DNA of 64,000 nucleotides from positions 1 through 64,000 of the forward strand of contig CAXUHF010000009.1 in the NCBI GenBank assembly GCA_964250765.1. The letters are read 5' to 3'. The notes beneath the pieces were generated by a model that did not search any database, had not been told where the DNA came from, and saw nothing but the letters and a program-made list of their open reading frames with translations. The DNA comes from JBBQVS01 sp964250765 (lineage in GTDB: Bacteria; Chloroflexota; Ktedonobacteria; Ktedonobacterales; Ktedonobacteraceae). Positions 8,263 to 16,011 of the stretch are shown here, piece after piece; the first letter of the stretch is position 1, and every line of letters begins with the position of its first letter. The position numbers and the translations under genes are program-made.

Positions 8263-9228
8263 ATGACAGAAGACTTTCGTATGGACGTTCGACTTGCTCG
8301 GCGCATTGCGAACAAAAAGAAAAAACTTGACGCCTATCGTCCTTTATCGACAGAGATAGTACAACGCTTGCATGGTGATTTTCGCGTGTTATTTACGTAC
8401 AATAGCAATGCAATTGAAGGCAATACCTTGACATTGGCAGAGACACAGATGGTTCTTGAATATGGTGTAACTGTTGAAGGACATCCTCTACGCGAATATT
8501 TGGAAACCACGAATCATGCTGAGGCATTTGACTTTCTGGACACACTTGTTTCTACTCAAACATCACTCGAAACCGTGCTAAAGATACATGGTCTAGTCAT
8601 GGACAAAATTCTGAAAGAGGCTGGTCAACTCCGAACAGTTCAGGTCTACGTACGAGGCTCAAATCATCGTCCTCCACCAGCACATGATGTTCCACTGTAC
8701 ATGATGCAGTGGGTACGCTGGCTAAATAGTGATGATGCCTTACATTATGATCCTATAACTCGCGCAGCTATCACGCATCACGGCTTTGAGGCATTACATC
8801 CCTTCACAGATGGCAATGGGCGCGTAGGACGCTTACTGATGAATCTTCAGTTAATACAGGATGGCTATCCACCTGCCCTTATACTTAGAGAGTGGCGTAC
8901 TCGTTATATTACGGCACTACAAGCAGCACATCGAGGCGACTACACAGACCTTATAAACCTCGTTGGTCTTGCAGTTGAGCATAGCCTTGATTTGTACTTA
9001 GAAGCCTGTGAAGCAAGCACAACACATCTCGTCTCATTAAAAGAGCTAGCAGAACTCTATGGATTGGACAACAACTATCTTGGTCAACTCGCTCGTCTTG
9101 GCAAAATTGAAGCGACGAAGCGGGGAGCCTACTGGTACGCATCCAGCGAAGCAATTCAGCGTTATCTACGAGAAGTGCAAGAACAACCGAGAGGTCGGCG
9201 TTCACAGCGTGAGAAACCCGAATTGTAA
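8263..9228 (+). CDS. Fic-domain protein (class II) with C-terminal HTH
   Basis: About 321 aa. The Fic active-site motif HPFTDGNGRVGR begins at His179 and is complete, so it is predicted to transfer AMP (or a related group) to a protein target. The N-terminal inhibitory helix motif S48-N-A-I-E52-G53 is intact, which in known class II Fic proteins keeps the enzyme off. The C-terminal 60 residues look like a winged/HTH DNA-binding region (LKELAELYGLDNNYLGQLA). The ATG at 8242 is in frame, but AGAGG before 8263 favours the latter. No toxin partner is adjacent. The upstream inverted repeat may be its own operator. Confidence 0.85.
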   Translation: MTEDFRMDVRLARRIANKKKKLDAYRPLSTEIVQRLHGDFRVLFTYNSNAIEGNTLTLAETQMVLEYGVTVEGHPLREYLETTNHAEAFDFLDTLVSTQTSLETVLKIHGLVMDKILKEAGQLRTVQVYVRGSNHRPPPAHDVPLYMMQWVRWLNSDDALHYDPITRAAITHHGFEALHPFTDGNGRVGRLLMNLQLIQDGYPPALILREWRTRYITALQAAHRGDYTDLINLVGLAVEHSLDLYLEACEASTTHLVSLKELAELYGLDNNYLGQLARLGKIEATKRGAYWYASSEAIQRYLREVQEQPRGRRSQREKPEL

Positions 9229-9249
9229 CTCTTTTGAATACAACTGTCC

Positions 9250-9278
9250 TTGACAAAGAAGTATTTATCGTGCATACT
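9250..9278 (+). promoter_or_regulatory. Promoter of the TetR gene
   Basis: TTGACA (9250-9255), 17-base spacer, CATACT (9273-9278). The operator begins at the last base of the -10 box. Confidence 0.6.
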
Positions 9279-9295
9279 GTTATCACACGATAACA
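9278..9295. promoter_or_regulatory. Operator copy 1, TGTTATC-N4-GATAACA
   Basis: A palindrome with 7-bp arms and 4-base centre, 4 bases before the TetR start codon. The same arms and spacing recur at 9941-9958, in front of the next gene. Confidence 0.75.
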
Positions 9296-9299
9296 AGCA

Positions 9300-9923
9300 A
9301 TGGAAGGCAAAATATTGGCATCTGACGCATCATCTAACACATCTCACGAGACACGCAACCTTATTCTTAAAGCCGCTCATGGCCCCTTTATGGAACAAGG
9401 CTATCGTGCTGTATCAACGCGTCAGATAGCGGCAGCATGTGGTATTACACAACCAGCTCTGTATCGTCACTTCGCAACGAAACAGGAGTTGTACATAGCA
9501 GTACTTTTAGAGTTGCTGCAACAGACACAGACACGCCTCACACGACTCGTTGAGCGACATGAAAGCGTGCTACATCGTTTGCATTTGGTGGCTCGTATGC
9601 TGCCTTCAACATGGAATGATGCAGGTCAGATGTTTCATGATATCCAGCACGAGTTGGATGCACAAGGACGTAAGGAGGTTTCCGAGGCATTTCGGAATCA
9701 AGTCATTGAGCCTATTGCATCGCTATTTTCAGAAGGCATCGCACAAAGTATTTTCCGTGATGCCGAGCATGGAGGACTTGCTCCGATAGAGGCTGTATTT
9801 ATTCTCTTTCGCTTGTTGAACGACTCTGATACTCCTAAAACGAGTTCACGTCCTCAAAGTACTGACCGGATGGTTGATATACTCCTTCACGGCATTATGC
9901 AGCCATCTAAATCAGATATATAG
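9300..9923 (+). CDS. TetR-family transcriptional regulator
   Basis: A 207-aa protein. The N-terminal TetR HTH spans about residues 17-64 (TRQIAAACGITQPALYRHFA, then TKQELYIAVL). The C-terminal ligand domain is helical and gives no clue to the ligand. The start codon lies directly behind the palindrome at 9278-9295, so the protein probably represses its own promoter. The same palindrome precedes the oxidoreductase gene downstream, making it the likely second target. The ribosome binding site is weak for this start. Confidence 0.88.
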   Translation: MEGKILASDASSNTSHETRNLILKAAHGPFMEQGYRAVSTRQIAAACGITQPALYRHFATKQELYIAVLLELLQQTQTRLTRLVERHESVLHRLHLVARMLPSTWNDAGQMFHDIQHELDAQGRKEVSEAFRNQVIEPIASLFSEGIAQSIFRDAEHGGLAPIEAVFILFRLLNDSDTPKTSSRPQSTDRMVDILLHGIMQPSKSDI

Positions 9924-9940
9924 TTCTTTTTTTGTCAAAG

Positions 9941-9958
9941 TGTTATCAAATGATAACA
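9941..9958. promoter_or_regulatory. Operator copy 2, TGTTATC-N4-GATAACA
   Basis: Arms and spacing are identical to the copy at 9278. The symmetry extends to AGTGTTATCA/TGATAACACT (9939-9960). It sits between the TetR gene and the oxidoreductase, with TTGTCA just before it as a possible -35. Confidence 0.75.
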
Positions 9959-10027
9959 CTTGTTTCATAGCATAGTTTTATAGCAAAAGCTTTTTGTTAC
10001 AAAGCGCAATAACGTAAGGAGAAAATC

Positions 10028-10489
10028 ATGCAATATGGTCTACCAATGTCCAAACAATCTGTAAAAGCTGGAAACACTATGATGATAGAGAACATTCTGC
10101 ACATGCAAGCTCAGCAGTATGAGGATGGCAAAGCTGTGTACCGCGTACTTGAAGTACGAGGTCGTAAGAGTGGGCAAGTGCAACGCACTCCACTTGCAGT
10201 TCCTCAATATGCCGAGAAACGCTATCTCATTGCGCCCACTAGTAGTCGTGACTGGGTACACAATCTCATAGCCTCTGGCACATGCACACTTGTGTCACAA
10301 ACGGGACAAAAACAATATCACGCTACGCTTACACTGGACGATGAGGCAATTACGATAGTTCGCGCATATATGGCACAGTTACCAGACTGGGCTTTACAAC
10401 AATTTCCTATATCAAAAAATGCGACTGACGAAGAGATGCATGCAAAGAGTGAAAAGTTCGCGGTATTCCGTCTCTCGGAATTGAAATAG
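10028..10489 (+). CDS. Ddn-like nitroreductase / deazaflavin-dependent oxidoreductase
   Basis: A 153-aa protein with the small split-barrel pattern of the Ddn (DUF385) family: VLEVRGRKSGQVQRTPLAV at about residues 38-56, then YLIAPTSSRDWVHNL. The family mostly uses F420H2 to reduce quinones or nitro compounds, though the cofactor here is inferred. GGAG lies 6 bases before the ATG at 10028. The upstream TetR operator suggests induction by a small, possibly toxic, compound. Confidence 0.8.
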   Translation: MQYGLPMSKQSVKAGNTMMIENILHMQAQQYEDGKAVYRVLEVRGRKSGQVQRTPLAVPQYAEKRYLIAPTSSRDWVHNLIASGTCTLVSQTGQKQYHATLTLDDEAITIVRAYMAQLPDWALQQFPISKNATDEEMHAKSEKFAVFRLSELK

Positions 10490-10501
10490 ACATCGAAACA
10501 T

Positions 10502-10571
10502 CTGTGGACCGATTCATCGCGTCCTCTTGGCGTCTCGATTACCAACGCGGACGCGATGAATCGGTCCCTAC
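10502..10571. repeat. Family B palindromic element (short form)
   Basis: The left arm begins TGTGGACCGATTCATCGCG and the right arm ends in CGGTCCCTACA. The arms are about 24 bp and the element is 70 bp, like the copy inside menD. It may also serve as the terminator after the oxidoreductase gene. Confidence 0.85.
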
Positions 10572-10653
10572 ATTTGACGGGGCATTCAGGAGAACCTATA
10601 ATACAGCTATATTAATCACACATTAAATTTCGACAAGAAAGCAGTTTTTCGTT

Positions 10654-12780
10654 TTGTTAGAACAAGATGTAGTACAGACCGTTCCCCAAAAAACAAAACC
10701 TCGTAGAGTGTTGCTCGACTGGCTCCGCACATGGGAACTCTATCCTCTTGTGTTGATAGCTGGATTTCTCCGTTTTTATCAGCTCAACACAACTGAGTTC
10801 GACCAGGATCAGGCTATTCTTTTTCGGATGGCACACGACGCAATTTCACATGGACTGCTTCCAACCACAAGCAATACAGCCTCTATCGGCATCGCTCATC
10901 CGGCTGGCGTAATCTATCTCTTTACACTTCCTGCTCTTCTCAATCCAAACCCGCTTAGTGGGGCAATACTCGTAGCCGTCTGTACAACAATTGCCGTTTT
11001 ACTCACCTATTTTTTCACAAGACGCTATTATGGACGACTCGCGGGAATCGTAGCAGCATTATTGTATGCAACTGCATTTAAACCACTCGTCTATGCACGT
11101 TTTATCTGGCAACCCAACTTGATGCCACCATTTGTACTACTTTTCTTTTTCGCACTTTTCTATGGTGTTGTCGAGCGACGCAAGGGCTGGCTTTTTCCTG
11201 CATTGCTCTTATTAGGCATCCTCTATCAAATGCATGAAATTACAGTGCTTCTTGCTATACCACTAGTAGTTGCGCTATTGCTTGCCCCACATACATACCG
11301 TTGGCATGATCTTGCCTTTGCCGCTCTAGGTTTGGGAATTATTTTCTTCCCATATCTTCTTTGGGAAGTTTATACTCGTTTCATTGACCTGCACACTGTG
11401 CTCACATTAGCAAAGCAGCATGCTCGTATAGATGGACAGGCACTCAACTTCTATCAAGTATTTCTCACTCCCAACCTGCCGTCACCAACTGGCAAGCATG
11501 TTATTCCTTATAGACTGACACCACTTTTCTCCTGGTTACAATATGCAATGCCAGCCCTTGTTATACTTGGCTTGCTCTCGCTTTTGGTTGCATTAGTAGC
11601 TCCTCGGCTATGGGGAGAGACGAAGGTAGATATAGAGAATAGAGATGANNNNNNNNNNNNNNNNNNNNNNNNNNNNNNNNNNNNNNNNNNNNNNNNNNNN
11701 NNNNNNNNNNNNNNNNNNNNNNNNNNNNNNNNNNNNNNNNNNNNNNNNCCGTTGCTTATCCTGTCGCGTCACGCGATTGACCTGCACACACAGTATTTCT
11801 TTATGCTGCTCCCTGGACCATTTGCGTTCATAGGTATCTTCTTCGCACACATAGTAAATTGGTTGCGAAAGCAAAAGAGTTGGCTTTATCAAACACGCTT
11901 TGCCTTCTATGGGTTGGCGTTCTTGCTTATTGCGGCACAAACGTTAGGAAGCACAGCATGGCTATTAAATACACAATATGGCAATAGTAGCAACGACACA
12001 TTTACGCCCTACCATAACGATCTTCTTTCTCTACAACAAGCGTTAAATGATGCTGATTCGCTTGCGCAAACTCATCACCTTTATCACATCTACGTCACGA
12101 CAGATGAGGCAACGCAGACAGCTCTAGGCTATCTAAGTGAACAGATGCACACTCCCACAACACTCTTTGATGCCTCACACTGCCTCGTCTTGCCTAATAC
12201 AGCAAACGGACCTGCCGTTTTGCTAGTGGGACCTCATAGCACACTCGCTAACGCATTGGTCAAACAATTTGCTAACGCAACGCTCGTAAGTACACCTTCT
12301 CGTCTCGGCGGAGCATCGTTTCACCTGTACATTGTCTCTTCTCTGCCCGAACAGGCGACCTCTAAGAACGCGTCCTTCGGAAACGATTTACAGCTACTTG
12401 AACCCTCGACTCAAACAGTAGATGTTGCCCAGAAATCCTGGCAAGTGACACGTTGGAGCCTTCTACGGCCTCAAGTTGCTCGTCTGCGTACCAATTATGG
12501 ATATGTCATGGTAGCGACCAATAGTAGCAATACAGCGCAGCAAACAACCAATATTTGCACGTTCAGCGCAATACACGCAGGAGATCAATTACTCGTTGCC
12601 TTTTCACAATCTACCTCTAAAACAACGCGATCTGGTATAAGCGTACAAGCAAAATCCTTCATGCAAGTTCCGTTCAATCCACCCTACGGTATTTTTCATA
12701 TGGAGACGGATACAACTCAAAATACACCGTGGATAGGGCTGCAAACCACAAATGGGAAGGATAGTGTTCAGATTTCTTGA
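10654..12780 (+). CDS. GT39-like membrane glycosyltransferase (contains gap)
   Basis: About 708 codons including the 100-N gap. The N-terminal half has roughly nine membrane segments. An acidic motif, TTEFDQDQAI, follows the first one, as in GT-C enzymes of the ArnT/PMT type that take sugar from a lipid-linked donor. The C-terminal third (after about residue 430) is soluble and probably faces outside. The reading frame is the same on both sides of the gap, so the gene is likely intact. The start is a TTG with no good ribosome binding site and is uncertain. Acceptor unknown. Confidence 0.72.
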   Translation: MLEQDVVQTVPQKTKPRRVLLDWLRTWELYPLVLIAGFLRFYQLNTTEFDQDQAILFRMAHDAISHGLLPTTSNTASIGIAHPAGVIYLFTLPALLNPNPLSGAILVAVCTTIAVLLTYFFTRRYYGRLAGIVAALLYATAFKPLVYARFIWQPNLMPPFVLLFFFALFYGVVERRKGWLFPALLLLGILYQMHEITVLLAIPLVVALLLAPHTYRWHDLAFAALGLGIIFFPYLLWEVYTRFIDLHTVLTLAKQHARIDGQALNFYQVFLTPNLPSPTGKHVIPYRLTPLFSWLQYAMPALVILGLLSLLVALVAPRLWGETKVDIENRDXXXXXXXXXXXXXXXXXXXXXXXXXXXXXXXXXXPLLILSRHAIDLHTQYFFMLLPGPFAFIGIFFAHIVNWLRKQKSWLYQTRFAFYGLAFLLIAAQTLGSTAWLLNTQYGNSSNDTFTPYHNDLLSLQQALNDADSLAQTHHLYHIYVTTDEATQTALGYLSEQMHTPTTLFDASHCLVLPNTANGPAVLLVGPHSTLANALVKQFANATLVSTPSRLGGASFHLYIVSSLPEQATSKNASFGNDLQLLEPSTQTVDVAQKSWQVTRWSLLRPQVARLRTNYGYVMVATNSSNTAQQTTNICTFSAIHAGDQLLVAFSQSTSKTTRSGISVQAKSFMQVPFNPPYGIFHMETDTTQNTPWIGLQTTNGKDSVQIS
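11649..11748. other. Assembly gap (100 N) inside the glycosyltransferase
   Basis: One hundred undetermined bases, probably a placeholder length. The reading frame is consistent across it. Confidence 0.99.
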
Positions 12781-12788
12781 TATAAAAA

Positions 12789-12853
12789 GAACGGACGAAC
12801 ATAGAGAAGAGGCAAAAACAATGTTTTTACCTCTTCTCTATGTTCGTCCGTTC
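12789..12853. terminator. Two-way terminator palindrome
   Basis: Arms 12789-12812 and 12830-12853 (24 bp, perfect), continuing inward with A-rich/T-rich pairing. It lies between the convergent glycosyltransferase and nuoN genes and serves both strands. Confidence 0.85.
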
Positions 12854-12867
12854 AAAATCGAGGAAGG

Positions 12868-14379
12868 CTAGCGTCCCAACAAAAACGCTAACAGGCTACT
12901 CGCCGCAGGTGTTGCAGCATTAATGATGAACTGCGCCGCAACCGTCAGGATAACCAGAGCGGCAGCGGCAAACGTGATGGATGTGCCGAGACCAATTGGC
13001 GTAGTCAAGCGGTCCTGCTTGAGCGGAGCATCGAAGTACATAGACTTGATGATACGCCCATAGTAGACGAGCGAGACGATACTGTTGAGCAAGGCGATAA
13101 TGACAAGCCAGTTCAGGCCAAGACCCCAAGCAGTACTGAAGATAATGACCTTACTCCAGAAACCTGCTAATGGTGGAATACCAGCAAGTGAAGCCAGACA
13201 TGCCGCCGTTCCTGCCGCCAGGAGCGGTGAGCGTCTCGCCAGACCTCGGAAGTCTTCAATTCTGTCGCCACCAGTCAGATCACCAAGAGCGATGATACCA
13301 GAGAAAGCTCCAAGATTTGTCACCACATAGATCAGGATGAAGAACAACACGGCAGCATTACCATCGGAGCGACCACTTGCAAAGCTGGCAACGAAGCCAA
13401 CAAGAATGTAACCAGCCTGCGCAATACTTGAGTAGGCCATCATACGCTTCGCATTGGTTTGTACCGCAGCCACGAAGTTACCAAGCGTCATCGTTAGCAC
13501 AGCCACAATAGAGATCACCACGACTAAAGTTGTGAGGTTGACTCCGCCGAGACCGCCATCGATGAAGACACGAATGAGTGCAGCGAAACCCGCCGCTTTA
13601 GAACCCACTGAAAAAAATGCTGTTGCAGGTGTCGGCGAACCTTCGTAGATATCTGGTGCCCACATGTGAAAAGGAACAGCAGATATCTTGAAACCGAAGC
13701 CTGCCAGAATCAGCACGCCCGCAACAAGCTCCATCAAGTTACCTTGTAACGAGATGATAGGGTTGCCAGCGTGAATACCAGTCTTAATCAGGGTCGCAAT
13801 GCCCATGAGATCGGTTGTACCAGTCAAGCCATACAGCAGTGCAAAACCGTAGAGCAGAATAGCCGAGGACATTGCACCGAGCAACACATACTTGACCGCC
13901 GCCTCTGCGGACTTCTCATTTGCACGAATCAGACCCGCCATCACATAAAGCGGAATGCTTGTCAATTCGAGTGAGATATAGATGGTGATAAGCTCGGTTG
14001 TGCTTGCCATCAACATCATGCCCACGACAGAGAAAAGCATGAGTGTATAAAACTCGCCATCGGACTTTATATACTTCGTCACGTAATCGTATGACGCCAG
14101 AATCATCACAAACGCGATGAGCAAGAACACTATCTTAAAGAAGACTGCATATGAATCGACCGAAAGCATATTAGAAAAGGCATGATTGGCGTGCGAGAAA
14201 TCTAGAATAAAGATTTGCGAGATAGCCAGTGCAATTGGCACAAGCAGGCCAATTAGCGCAGTCGCCACCACGACGATGCGCCGTTTCGTAAACAGGTCTA
14301 CTGCCATCACCACCAGAGCGAGTATGGTAAGACTCGCTTCTGGTGAGAGTAAGTAGAGATCAGACAACTTGAGCGTCAT
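12868..14379 (-). CDS. nuoN: NADH-quinone oxidoreductase subunit N
   Basis: A 503-aa multi-helix antiporter-like proton-pumping subunit of Complex I in the cytoplasmic membrane. Conserved helix motifs are visible: YISLELTSIPLYVMAGL with the charged Glu of TM5, and FHMWAPDIYEGSPTPATAFF with the helix-breaking proline region. It is the last gene of the nuoJKLMN run, 24 bases after nuoM, and ends just before a strong palindromic terminator. Confidence 0.95.
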   Translation of the reverse strand: MTLKLSDLYLLSPEASLTILALVVMAVDLFTKRRIVVVATALIGLLVPIALAISQIFILDFSHANHAFSNMLSVDSYAVFFKIVFLLIAFVMILASYDYVTKYIKSDGEFYTLMLFSVVGMMLMASTTELITIYISLELTSIPLYVMAGLIRANEKSAEAAVKYVLLGAMSSAILLYGFALLYGLTGTTDLMGIATLIKTGIHAGNPIISLQGNLMELVAGVLILAGFGFKISAVPFHMWAPDIYEGSPTPATAFFSVGSKAAGFAALIRVFIDGGLGGVNLTTLVVVISIVAVLTMTLGNFVAAVQTNAKRMMAYSSIAQAGYILVGFVASFASGRSDGNAAVLFFILIYVVTNLGAFSGIIALGDLTGGDRIEDFRGLARRSPLLAAGTAACLASLAGIPPLAGFWSKVIIFSTAWGLGLNWLVIIALLNSIVSLVYYGRIIKSMYFDAPLKQDRLTTPIGLGTSITFAAAALVILTVAAQFIINAATPAASSLLAFLLGR

Positions 14380-14403
14380 ATAGTACTCCCTAACGTAATA
14401 TCT

Positions 14404-15990
14404 CTACTTTACAACAGCCGAGGCCGCATGCATAAGCTGGCTCAGGCTAGGTGTAATCACATTAATAAGGGCGGTTGGGTAGATGCCAACAAACACGATG
14501 AGTCCAGCCAGTGCGAAGAGCGGAATCAGCTCACGTGGACTTGCATCAGGTAGCCAATCCCATTTCTTGTTAAACGGACCATAGAAGACGCGTCGTATCA
14601 TCCACAAGAGATAGCTAGCCGTCAGAATCATCGTGAAGACGGATACAACTGTGACCGCAGTCCAGACCTGGAAGCTACCCGTAAACACCATATATTCCGC
14701 GACAAAACCTGCCAATCCAGGGAGGCCAAGCGAAGCAAGAGCCGCAAAGGTGAACAGCGTAGCAAGCATAGGCATACGTTTGGCAACACCACCGAAGATG
14801 GCAATCTCACGTGTATGTGCCTTGTCATAGATCACGCCCACGCAGAAGAACAGCAGGCCCGTGATGATGCCGTGACTAAACATCTGCACCGTTGCACCTG
14901 TGAGAGCCGCCATTCTAAAAGCAGCATCTCCTGTGCCAGTCGCAGCCGCCACACCTAACAGAATGATACCCATGTGACTCACACTTGAATAGGCAATGAG
15001 CTTCTTCATATCCGTCTGCACTAGACAGATACCAGCACCATAAATGATGTTGATAACCGCGAGTACCGCAAGTACACCCGAAAACTGATGAACGCCCTGT
15101 GGAAAGAGAATCAGGCAGAAGCGAATCAGGCCATACGCACCCATTTTAAGCAAGATACCTGCAAGGATAACGCTGACCTCTGTTGGTGCATCGGTGTGTG
15201 CATCAGGCAACCATGTGTGTAGGGGGAACATTGGTATCTTGACCGCGAACGCTGTGAAGACCAGCAAGAATGCGACAAGTTGTAAGCTCGCTGAAACACC
15301 AATGAGTGGTATTTGCACATTGCCAACAAGTAAGTGCGACGACAGAAGGTCTAATCGTGCCGTTGTACCACCCGATTGTGTGTAGACAAGGATAAAGCCA
15401 GCTAGCATGAAGACGCTACCAAAGAACGTGTACAGCAAGAACTTCCATGCTGAATAGATACGTCCAGGAACACCATGCTTGATAGCCTCGTTGCCCCAGA
15501 TGCCGATGAGCAAGAACATGGGAGCCAGTTCCACTTCCCAGAATAGGAAGAACAGGAACATATCGAGTGAAACAAAAACACCCATAACGCCCGTTTCGAG
15601 CAAGAGAATAAGCGCAAGATATTCCTTGACGCGCGGCTTCTCCCAGCCACCAATGATGGCAAGCATCGTGATGAGGGCGTTCAAGACAACCATTGGCAGG
15701 CTCAGACCATCAATACCAACAAAATAGTCAATATTAAAATGGAACGTGCCAGCATTAAAGTTAATCCATGGAATGTTGATCGAGTCAGGCAAATGCTTTA
15801 AATCACCAAAGTTGCTAAAGCCGCCGTTTGCCAGAATACGAAAGAATATAATCATCGAAAGCGCAAACACGAGCGCTGAAAACACGAGCGCAATCCAGCG
15901 AGCGATTCTCACTGGTGCTGCAAGAGTCCCTACCGCACCAATCACAGGCAGTAGGAGAATCCAGGTTATATCACTTGTGAATATGTTCAT
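14404..15990 (-). CDS. nuoM: NADH-quinone oxidoreductase subunit M
   Basis: A 528-aa antiporter-like subunit of Complex I with about 14 membrane segments. LFWEVELAPMFLLIGIWG carries the conserved TM5 glutamate, and LHTWLPDAHTDAPTEVSVIL carries the TM7/8 signature and is followed by LLKMG with the conserved lysine. It lies between nuoL (21 bases) and nuoN (24 bases) in one operon. Confidence 0.96.
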   Translation of the reverse strand: MNIFTSDITWILLLPVIGAVGTLAAPVRIARWIALVFSALVFALSMIIFFRILANGGFSNFGDLKHLPDSINIPWINFNAGTFHFNIDYFVGIDGLSLPMVVLNALITMLAIIGGWEKPRVKEYLALILLLETGVMGVFVSLDMFLFFLFWEVELAPMFLLIGIWGNEAIKHGVPGRIYSAWKFLLYTFFGSVFMLAGFILVYTQSGGTTARLDLLSSHLLVGNVQIPLIGVSASLQLVAFLLVFTAFAVKIPMFPLHTWLPDAHTDAPTEVSVILAGILLKMGAYGLIRFCLILFPQGVHQFSGVLAVLAVINIIYGAGICLVQTDMKKLIAYSSVSHMGIILLGVAAATGTGDAAFRMAALTGATVQMFSHGIITGLLFFCVGVIYDKAHTREIAIFGGVAKRMPMLATLFTFAALASLGLPGLAGFVAEYMVFTGSFQVWTAVTVVSVFTMILTASYLLWMIRRVFYGPFNKKWDWLPDASPRELIPLFALAGLIVFVGIYPTALINVITPSLSQLMHAASAVVK

Positions 15991-16011
15991 CCTGTTTTCC
16001 TTTTATCCTTA

